Shown: positions 1 through 5,208 of the stretch, one piece after another | Layout: the number at the start of each line of letters is the position of its first letter | How positions within the stretch are numbered: position 1 is the first letter of the stretch | Source of the DNA: a bacterium | GTDB lineage: Bacteria > Desulfobacterota > Anaeroferrophillalia > Anaeroferrophillales > Tharpellaceae | Assembly (NCBI GenBank): GCA_029935295.1 | Contig: JAOZKP010000147.1 | Span: 1 to 7,070 of the forward strand | Reading direction: 5' to 3' | Length of the DNA: 7,070 nucleotides | Notes under the pieces: model-generated | What the model was told of the DNA's origin: nothing | The model's input: the letters and a program-made list of their open reading frames with translations, nothing else | Databases searched by the model: none | Made by a program: the position numbers and the translations under genes

Positions 1-27
1 TTGGGCGTCAACCTCGCTTTCGCGATT

Positions 28-78
28 GGGGTCATACTTGATATTTGCGTTTCCCAGCAACATGTCAAGTTTGACCCC
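28..78. repeat. Imperfect inverted repeat, 17-nt arms
   Basis: The left arm (28-44, beginning GGGGTCATACTTGA) and the right arm (62-78, ending TCAAGTTTGACCCC) are inverted copies. They pair over 17 nt with one T/T mismatch and one G/T wobble, around a 17-nt spacer. A small TCGC/GCGA hairpin lies just to the left (14-25). The GGGGTCAAACTTGA-like core resembles palindromes often seen beside REP-associated tyrosine transposase (Y1/RAYT) genes. That link is from memory and is inference, since no transposase is in the window. The repeat lies beyond the end of selD, and no coding sequence covers it. Confidence 0.6.
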
Positions 79-143
79 AGTTACAGAGGGGCGAAGCCTA
101 AGCCCGCAACGTCTTGGGGTTTTAGAAAGTATCTAATTTTACT

Positions 144-165
144 AAAAATGCAACTCAGAAAGTTG
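144..165 (-). terminator. Weak intrinsic terminator candidate after selD
   Basis: On the minus strand, 4 nt after the selD stop codon, CAACT and AGTTG form a 5-bp stem (161-165 with 151-155) around a 5-nt loop. CATTTTTAG follows. The stem is short and has only two G-C pairs, so termination would be weak. The position directly behind the last minus-strand gene supports the call. Confidence 0.35.
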
Positions 166-168
166 AAA

Positions 169-1227
169 CTACAGCAGCATTATCCGGCCCGGATCATTTT
201 CACTGAAACGACCCACCGGCCAGCAGCCGGAACCGATTGCATTAAAAGCGCGAATTACGGCTTCAACACCGTCAGAATCAACTGCCAGCAACAGGCCGCC
301 AGAAGTCTGCGGATCGAAAAGTACGTCCCGCAAGATCGGATCAACCAGGTCTTCATTTAAAAGCCTAAAACCAAAGAAATCCCGGTTGCGATGACCGCCG
401 CCGGGAAATAGCCCCCGGCTGCACATCTCTTCGGCCTGGTCAAGGAGCGGTACCGAGCTCATTTCAACCACCACCCCGACCCGGTCATCGGCCACCATTT
501 CACTTAAGTGGCCGATAAAGCCGAAACCGGTAACATCGGTACAGGCCCGCACGAATTGCCGCCAGCTGCCACCCTCTTCATCCGGCGGCAACCGGTTAAG
601 CCTTAGCATCCACTCCAGAGCCGCGGCAATTTCAGTTTCAGAAACAAAATCGGCTTTCAAAGCGGTTGCCAGAATACCGTTCCCCAGGGGCTTGGTCAGA
701 AGCAGCAAATCCCCCGGCTGCGCCCCCTGATTCCGCCAGATTTTATCGGGATGAATCTCGCCGGTAACTGAAAGACCGTATTTAATCTCGGGATCATCAA
801 TGCTGTGGCCCCCGGCCAGAACCGCCCCGGCCTCGGCAATTTTATCAAGACCGCCAGCCAAAATCTCCTTCAAAATTCCGGGATCCAGTTTATTTATCGG
901 AAACGCCACCAGATTCATCGCCGTCAGCGGCACCCCGCCCATGGCATAAACATCACTGAAAGCATTGGCCGCCGCGATCTGGCCGAATTTATAGGGATCA
1001 TCCACCATCGGCGTAAAGAAATCGACGGTCTGCACCAGGGCCCGCTCATCATCCAGACGAAATACCCCGGCATCATCGCCGCCCTCTAAACCGACCAGCA
1101 GCCGCTCATCAACCGGCAACTTTAACCCTCTAAGCGCGTCCGCCAACTCTGACGGACCAATTTTAGCCGCTCAGCCGGAGGCAGCCGAAAGAGTTGACAA
1201 GCGAATTTTTTCTTTTTTTCCCTGCAT
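169..1227 (-). CDS. selD: Selenide, water dikinase (selenophosphate synthetase), selenocysteine-containing
   Basis: SelD uses ATP and selenide to make selenophosphate, the selenium donor for Sec-tRNA and 2-selenouridine synthesis, in the cytosol. The start is ATG at 1227, with GGAG at 1239-1242. Translation must read TGA at codon 19 (1171-1173) as Sec, giving 352 aa; the E. coli protein has 347. The N-terminus IRLSTLSAASG-U-AAKIGP aligns with E. coli IRLTQYSHGAGC-GCKISP, which puts U19 on catalytic Cys17 and K22 on the essential Lys20. The neighbouring Cys19 of E. coli is Ala here. Other family motifs are GGDDAG (49-54, ATP/Mg site), AGGHSID (138-144), TDVTGFGFIGHLSEM (230-244) and DPQTSGGLLLAV (305-316). 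A caller that treats TGA as stop would start near a TTG at 1146 and lose the active site. It is the last gene of the minus-strand group and is separated from the PhoH gene by a 142-bp palindromic repeat. The family is certain, and Sec rather than a sequencing error is very likely. Confidence 0.95.
1138..1173 (-). promoter_or_regulatory. UGA(Sec) codon and bacterial SECIS hairpin in selD
   Basis: The in-frame TGA is 1171-1173 on the minus strand. Thirteen nt after it, GTCCGTC (1157-1151) pairs with GGCGGAC (1144-1138). This gives a 7-bp stem with one G-U pair and the 6-nt loop AGAGUU. The loop starts 21 nt after UGA and has G as its second base. As I recall the bacterial SECIS rule, the apical loop lies about 16-37 nt downstream with a G in its first two positions, and this hairpin fits. 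SelB binding is inferred. Confidence 0.8.
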
Positions 1228-1259
1228 TTTCCAAGTTTCTCCGTAATTATTTCATTTTA

Positions 1260-1401
1260 GGGTATCTCTAAAAATTAGAATTTTTGTTCGAGTGCAAGGC
1301 GGACGAGGATTTTAACCGGAGGAATATATTGAATATTTCGAGGATTAAAATTTGAGTCCAACGCCGCAATCGGGCGAAAAGGCAATTTTTAGAGGCGCCC
1401 C
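1260..1401. repeat. Palindromic MITE-like repeat, copy 1
   Basis: This 142-bp imperfect palindrome lies between the PhoH gene and selD. Arms from outside in: GGG/CCC ends; an 11-bp perfect stem (1266-1276 with 1384-1394); a 15-nt stem with one G-A mismatch (1281-1295 with 1366-1380); GGC/GCC (1298-1300 with 1363-1365); a 15-nt stem with a tandem GA/AG mismatch (1301-1315 with 1345-1359); then a small AT-rich apical hairpin. It is roughly 80% identical to 4067-4206. TTA flanks it on both sides (1257-1259 and 1402-1404), a possible target duplication. No transposase frame is inside. It could be a non-autonomous element, and its hairpin could also act as a partial terminator or processing site between the two genes. 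Confidence 0.85.
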
Positions 1402-2736
1402 TTAAAGTAAATTGCTCGCCAGATCGGCCAGGGCCGAGCGTTCCCCTTTTTCGAGATTAATATGGGCATAGAGTTTTTCGCCCTGCATTTTGGCGATAAT
1501 ATGGCTCAAACCATTCGAGTGAATATCAAGATAGGGGTGATCAATCTGGAAAATATCACCCGTCAGCACAATTTTAGTACCTTCACCAGCCCGGGTAACG
1601 ATGGTTTTAACCTCATGCGGCGTCAAATTCTGGGCCTCATCAACAATAAAAAAGATCTTCACCAGACTGCGGCCGCGAATATAGGAAAGGGCCGATATTA
1701 CCAGCTTCTCATCCTCCAGAAGATCACGGTAGTGGGGTGCGTTTTTACCCTCCCGATGATGCGACTGAATTACCCCGAGGTTGTCAAAAAGCGGCTGCGT
1801 ATAGGGCGAAATTTTTGAGCTGATATCACCGGGAAGATAGCCGATATCCTTGTTACTCAAAGGCACAATCGGCCGCGCCAGATATATCTGGCGATACAGA
1901 CTGCGCTGTTCCAGACCTGCGGCCAGGGCGAGCAGGGTTTTTCCGGTTCCGGCCTTACCGGAGATTGTCACCAGCGGGATATCCGGATTAAGCAGCGCAT
2001 CCATAGCAAAAATCTGTTCCGCATTGCGCGGAGTAATTCCGGAAACAGCCCTCTTTTCAACCCGTCGGATCGCTTCCTGATTACCATCATAAACAGCCAG
2101 AGCGGATTTATTTCTGGAGCGAATAATTGCGTACTCATTGGTTTGCAAGGGATTTTCAAGAGTTATCCCGGCCAGCGGCAAAACCCCATCCTCGCCATAA
2201 AAATTGTCGATAAGCTCGTCAGCCACATTATCAATTATACGGGTGCCAGTGTAGAGTGCCTTGATATCTTCAATGTGGTCGCTGGTATAATCTTCAGCCT
2301 GAAGTCCCACGGCTTTGGCCTTCATCCGTAGATTAACATCCTTGGAGACAAGGATAACATTCTGCTCATTATTTTGATGGCTGATCACATAGGCCAGGTT
2401 AAGGATGCGGTGATCCTTCTTCTGGGCACTGAAACTGGCTTTAATCTCAGGCGCCATCTCTTCTTCGAGACGAATACTGATTTTCCCCAGGCCGGGCCCG
2501 ATTGTGACCCCGCCATCAAAAATAGAATCGCCGCAGAGTTCATCTAAAGAGCGCACGAACTGACGCGCGTGAAAGTTGATGATTTCGTTGCCGCGTTTAA
2601 AATTGTCGAGCTCTTCAAGTACCGTAATCGGAATAATGATATCATTCTCAGCAAAATGGTGCAGCGAGTCACTGTCATGAAGGATAACATTGGTATCGAG
2701 AACAAAGATTTTTTTCGCCTGGGCTCCAGTCTCCAT
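1402..2736 (-). CDS. PIN domain-PhoH family ATPase (PhoH2-type)
   Basis: This is a 444-aa two-domain protein (446 if started at 2742; residue numbers here use the longer form). The N-terminal PIN nuclease domain (about 10-150) opens with VLDTNVILH and has the acidic metal-site candidates D16, E43/E44, D110 and D135. The C-terminal PhoH domain (about 235-446) is a RecA-like ATPase with Walker A SGKAGTGKT (261-269), Walker B FFIVDEAQN (364-372), IVLTGDIFQID (391-401) and the terminal LEKGERS-type motif. The same architecture is found in B. subtilis YlaK-type proteins and in mycobacterial PhoH2, which couples ATP-dependent RNA unwinding to RNase activity. That activity is assumed here by homology. 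ATG at 2736 is preferred over ATG at 2742 because GGAG (2745-2748) sits 8 nt from the former and only 2 nt from the latter. The heptosyltransferase ends 61 nt upstream. The TAA stop is immediately followed by the palindromic repeat. No antitoxin-like small gene is adjacent. Confidence 0.93.
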   Translation of the reverse strand: METGAQAKKIFVLDTNVILHDSDSLHHFAENDIIIPITVLEELDNFKRGNEIINFHARQFVRSLDELCGDSIFDGGVTIGPGLGKISIRLEEEMAPEIKASFSAQKKDHRILNLAYVISHQNNEQNVILVSKDVNLRMKAKAVGLQAEDYTSDHIEDIKALYTGTRIIDNVADELIDNFYGEDGVLPLAGITLENPLQTNEYAIIRSRNKSALAVYDGNQEAIRRVEKRAVSGITPRNAEQIFAMDALLNPDIPLVTISGKAGTGKTLLALAAGLEQRSLYRQIYLARPIVPLSNKDIGYLPGDISSKISPYTQPLFDNLGVIQSHHREGKNAPHYRDLLEDEKLVISALSYIRGRSLVKIFFIVDEAQNLTPHEVKTIVTRAGEGTKIVLTGDIFQIDHPYLDIHSNGLSHIIAKMQGEKLYAHINLEKGERSALADLASNLL

Positions 2737-2742
2737 AATCAT

Positions 2743-2750
2743 CTCTCCTT
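2743..2750 (-). promoter_or_regulatory. Ribosome binding site deciding the PhoH start
   Basis: A run of A's followed by AAGGAGAG precedes two in-frame ATGs, at 2742 and 2736. GGAG occupies 2745-2748, so spacing is 2 nt to the first ATG and 8 nt to the second. The second ATG is therefore the better start. Confidence 0.65.
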
Positions 2751-2777
2751 TTTTTTTAAGGTTTTACCCATACCTCA

Positions 2778-2806
2778 AGCATAAGCATACATCTGAATTA
2801 CGTCAA
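2778..2806 (-). promoter_or_regulatory. Sigma70-type promoter candidate for the PhoH gene
   Basis: On the minus strand TTGACG (2801-2806, 5/6 to consensus) and TATGCT (2778-2783, 4/6) are separated by exactly 17 nt. The -35 box overlaps the end of the heptosyltransferase gene, whose stop codon (2798-2800) falls within the spacer. The leader to ATG 2736 would be about 35 nt. This would allow the PhoH gene, and selD by read-through, to be expressed apart from the upstream gene. Confidence 0.45.
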
Positions 2807-3889
2807 GTGATTAAGAAGATCTTCAACCTCAACCAGCACCCGGCGCCAGCCGATCGCTTCGAGGCAAAGCCGGGTTTTACAGGAGCGTTTGCGGCAGGGA
2901 CTGCAATGCAGTGGATAGCGAACAATCCGAAAAGGCACACCATAAGGAGCATTTACCTTAGGGTGAGTCGGCCCGAAAATAGCTACAACCGGAGTCTGCA
3001 TTGCCACCGCCAGATGCGACGGCCCGGTATCGCCGCCAATATAGAGATCACAGGCGGCGAAAAGCGCCGCGAGATCAAGCAGAGACGAGGTTTTTTTAGC
3101 CACCAGCCGCGGCACCCGGACATTTCCGGCAATCAGTTCAACTGTCTCCCGCTCACCCGGCCCCCAGGTCAGGATAATCCGGGCATCAAGTTTTTCCACC
3201 AGCGCATTAACGAGGCCGACGTAACCATTCTGATGCCAGCGTTTATAAGCGGTTTTACGGCTGCTGCCCGGATGCAAAGCGATAATCGGCCCTTTTCCCG
3301 GTAGTTCTGCAAGAAGATCCAGAGTTTCCCAGGCACGTTCCCGATTCAGCGCCGTCACCGGCAGCCGATAGCTGACCGGAGCCACCATATCAACATCAAC
3401 CCCTAAAAATTCAACCAGCGCCAGAGCCCGTTCGACCCGATTAATATTGGAACCGGGAGATTGAAATTGACGGCTGTAAAACCCGGCACTGCCCTCTTTC
3501 GCATCCGGCCGGGCAAAACCGACCCGCTCCGGCGCACCACTCAGACGAGCAAAAACCGCACTTTTTAATATTCCATGAAAATCGACCACCAAATCAAATT
3601 TTTCGGCCCGCAAATCACTAATCAAAGTTGTTAAAGAGAGTGCCGCCCGTATCAGATTACCCGGAGAACGCCAGAGACCGCCGAAAAGATTCCGTTCAAA
3701 AATAAAGACTTTGTCGAGGACCGCCTGCCCCTGCAGAACCGAGGCCGCAGCCGGCTCGACCAGCCATGTAAACCTAGTCTCAGGATACTGCTGCTGCCAG
3801 GCATTAACCGCCGGAAGAGTGCGAATAACATCACCTATGGCCCCGAGCCGGATGATAAGAACATTTTTATAGTTGTCGATTGCAGCCAA
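2798..3889 (-). CDS. Glycosyltransferase family 9 heptosyltransferase (LPS core)
   Basis: This 363-aa GT9/GT-B protein is of the WaaC/WaaF type, which adds L-glycero-D-manno-heptose from ADP-heptose to the LPS inner core at the cytosolic face of the inner membrane. The N-terminal NVLIIRLGAIGDVIRTLPA (9-27) holds the family GD motif; its Asp (D20) aligns with the catalytic base. The C-terminal donor half has ALHPGSS (204-210), GGDTGPSHLA (285-294) and FGPTHP (305-310). A cysteine-rich CSPCRKRSC segment (329-337) is followed by LC at 341-342. Length is normal for the family. TTG at 3889 is chosen because GAGG (3898-3901) lies 8 nt upstream. An upstream in-frame TTG at 3928 would add 13 weakly conserved residues. 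It is the first gene of the minus-strand group and is divergent from corC. Whether it acts as heptosyltransferase I, II or another GT9 enzyme cannot be told from the sequence alone, so no symbol is given. Confidence 0.9.
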   Translation of the reverse strand: MAAIDNYKNVLIIRLGAIGDVIRTLPAVNAWQQQYPETRFTWLVEPAAASVLQGQAVLDKVFIFERNLFGGLWRSPGNLIRAALSLTTLISDLRAEKFDLVVDFHGILKSAVFARLSGAPERVGFARPDAKEGSAGFYSRQFQSPGSNINRVERALALVEFLGVDVDMVAPVSYRLPVTALNRERAWETLDLLAELPGKGPIIALHPGSSRKTAYKRWHQNGYVGLVNALVEKLDARIILTWGPGERETVELIAGNVRVPRLVAKKTSSLLDLAALFAACDLYIGGDTGPSHLAVAMQTPVVAIFGPTHPKVNAPYGVPFRIVRYPLHCSPCRKRSCKTRLCLEAIGWRRVLVEVEDLLNHLT

Positions 3890-3897
3890 AAAAACTA

Positions 3898-3902
3898 CCT
3901 CT
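3898..3902 (-). promoter_or_regulatory. Ribosome binding site deciding the heptosyltransferase start
   Basis: AGAGG on the minus strand ends 8 nt before TTG at 3889. The alternative TTG at 3928 has no purine-rich site before it, which argues for the shorter protein. Confidence 0.55.
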
Positions 3903-3968
3903 TTCAATGTAATTGCTGTTTGTATCAAAAAACGATCTTATATATCATTTTCATTAAAAAAACGGCAA

Positions 3969-4026
3969 GTGTAAATCATGCCAAGAGAAATTAGCGCCTT
4001 TAGTACTGATTATACTTGACTTACAC
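3969..4026. repeat. Inverted 10-mers flanking the divergent promoters
   Basis: GTGTAAATCA (3969-3978) and TGACTTACAC (4017-4026) are inverted copies with one mismatch, centred 48 bp apart. They bracket the minus-strand TATAAT and overlap the plus-strand TTGACT. They could be operator half-sites for a shared regulator or a chance match. Confidence 0.3.
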
Positions 4027-4037
4027 CGAAAACAAGT
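4009..4037 (-). promoter_or_regulatory. Promoter candidate for the heptosyltransferase gene
   Basis: The minus strand has a perfect TATAAT at 4009-4014. The -35 region is weak: ACTTGT lies at 4032-4037 with a 17-nt spacer. The resulting leader would be a little over 110 nt to TTG 3889. The call rests mainly on the exact -10 and the divergent position. Confidence 0.4.
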
Positions 4038-4045
4038 TCTATGGT
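4016..4045 (+). promoter_or_regulatory. Promoter candidate for corC-lnt
   Basis: TTGACT (4016-4021, 5/6) and TATGGT (4040-4045, 4/6) are spaced by 18 nt. The start point would fall near 4052, upstream of the palindromic repeat. The corC leader RNA would then include the whole 140-nt hairpin. This promoter is back to back with the minus-strand TATAAT. Confidence 0.4.
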
Positions 4046-4066
4046 TGATGGCTTTATAAAACAACC

Positions 4067-4206
4067 GGGTGTCTTGAAAAATTAGAATTTTTATTCGAGT
4101 ACAAGGCAGGTGAAGATTTTAACCGGAGGAATATATTTAATATTTCGAGGATTAAAATTTGAACCTAACGCAGTAATCGGATAAAAAGGCAATTTTCAAG
4201 ATTCCC
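4067..4206. repeat. Palindromic MITE-like repeat, copy 2
   Basis: This 140-bp relative of 1260-1401 lies in the corC leader. Its arms are the GGG/CCC ends, an 11-bp stem with one bulged A (4072-4083 with 4191-4201), a 15-nt stem (4088-4102 with 4173-4187) and a 15-nt stem (4108-4122 with 4152-4166). The same tandem GA/AG mismatch and single G-A mismatch recur as in copy 1. AACC flanks it directly on both sides (4063-4066 and 4207-4210), consistent with a 4-bp target duplication. It ends 33 nt before the corC start. It has no internal coding frame. Confidence 0.85.
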
Positions 4207-4227
4207 AACCATCTACTTTACAATTAC

Positions 4228-4231
4228 GGAG
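4228..4231 (+). promoter_or_regulatory. Ribosome binding site deciding the corC TTG start
   Basis: GGAG lies 8 nt before TTG at 4240 and supports this non-ATG start. It sits in the 11-mer AATTACGGAGA (4222-4232), which is also present before selD on the minus strand. Confidence 0.6.
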
Positions 4232-4239
4232 ATATATCG

Positions 4240-5208
4240 TTGAGCGAGAAAGAGAAGGGCTTATTTGAACGTTTTCTGGGGCTCTTTCAAAGTGAGCAGG
4301 AAGCCCCGCCGACTGAAGAGGAGCTTTTTGAGATCATCAATGCCAGCGGTGAAACCGGAGTTATTGCCGACGACACCCATGAGATGCTGAACAGCGTCAT
4401 CCAACTCAGACAGACTCAGATACAGGAAGTGATGGTTCCGCGGACCGAGTTTACGGCTATCGCTGCCGACTGTAAAATCAATGATGCGATTGAAATAATC
4501 ACCGAGAAAGGATTTTCCCGCTACCCGGTATTCAATGAAAACCTGGATCAGGTTGTCGGCATTCTCTATGCCAAAGACATCCTCAAACATCTGAATCAGG
4601 ATCTCAACAAGCTCACCCTCAGAAAAATCATCCGGCCGATATATTTTGTTCCGGAAACCAAGAAAGTCCGGGATCTGCTGCAGGAATTCCGGGTTAAAGG
4701 CATCCATATTGCAGTTGCGGTTGATGAGTACGGCGGCACCTCGGGCCTGGTCACAATCAGCGATCTGGTCGAGGAGATTATCGGCAAAATCTACGATGAG
4801 AACCTGCCGGCGGAGAAGATTGAAGAATTGATTGAAAAACTCGATGACGGGACTTATCTGGTCAACGGCAAAACCGAAATCGAGGAGATCGAAGAGCTTT
4901 TCGATATTGAGATTGAACACCGGGGTAAATTTGAAAGTGTCGGCGGCCTGGCCGTATTTTTAAGCGGCACCATCCCGCAGACCGGCGAAATCTTTAATTA
5001 CAAAAACCTCTCCCTGACGGTTGAGTCCGCTGATAAGCGCCGGGTTAAGAAAGTCCGCCTGCAATTATTGACCGAAGCTGACCCGGAGGACAACGATTCC
5101 GAATCCGCACCCGAAGCCGAAACGACAGAAACCACATCTGAAAAAACCACCGGAACGGTGGAAAAACCGGCCCCGCTGCTGGATGCTGACAGCAGCGACC
5201 ACCGCTGA
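4240..5208 (+). CDS. corC: CorC/HlyC family CBS-pair protein (YbeX-like)
   Basis: This 322-aa soluble protein has the order of E. coli CorC/YbeX: a short N-terminal helix region (1-60, with a DDTHEML segment), CBS domain 1 (about 62-121, VMVPRTEFTAI ... GILYAKDIL), CBS domain 2 (about 127-185, IIRPIYFVPETKKV ... VDEYGGTSGLVTISDLVEEIIG) and a CorC/HlyC transporter-associated domain (about 203-277). The membrane DUF21 domain of larger relatives is absent, so it is cytosolic. The family is linked to Mg/Co efflux and, in E. coli, to ribosome-related stress; the exact role here is unknown. The protein exceeds E. coli CorC (292 aa) mainly by an acidic, Thr/Glu-rich tail (about 279-322), probably disordered. 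Start TTG 4240 has a good GGAG. The gene overlaps lnt by 26 nt, so the two are almost certainly co-transcribed. Confidence 0.93.
   Translation: MSEKEKGLFERFLGLFQSEQEAPPTEEELFEIINASGETGVIADDTHEMLNSVIQLRQTQIQEVMVPRTEFTAIAADCKINDAIEIITEKGFSRYPVFNENLDQVVGILYAKDILKHLNQDLNKLTLRKIIRPIYFVPETKKVRDLLQEFRVKGIHIAVAVDEYGGTSGLVTISDLVEEIIGKIYDENLPAEKIEELIEKLDDGTYLVNGKTEIEEIEELFDIEIEHRGKFESVGGLAVFLSGTIPQTGEIFNYKNLSLTVESADKRRVKKVRLQLLTEADPEDNDSESAPEAETTETTSEKTTGTVEKPAPLLDADSSDHR

Noticed and set aside
1..360. A 119-codon open frame on the plus strand.
   Set aside because: Its second half lies antisense to the end of selD, its first half runs through the inverted repeat, and the product resembles no family.
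1317..1355. GGAGG followed by TTG inside repeat copy 1, as a leader peptide start.
   Set aside because: It would encode only eight residues, and copy 2 has TTT in place of the TTG start.
1301..1359. Tandem GA/AG mismatch as a kink-turn.
   Set aside because: The mismatch is kept in both copies, but the 3-nt bulge a kink-turn needs next to it is absent.
2690..3304. A 204-codon plus-strand open frame opposite the heptosyltransferase and PhoH genes.
   Set aside because: The minus-strand frames carry clear conserved motifs. This one is basic, low in recognisable structure and explained as an antisense shadow.
4261..4920. A 219-codon minus-strand open frame opposite corC.
   Set aside because: It mirrors the codon pattern of corC, has no ribosome site and no recognisable domain.
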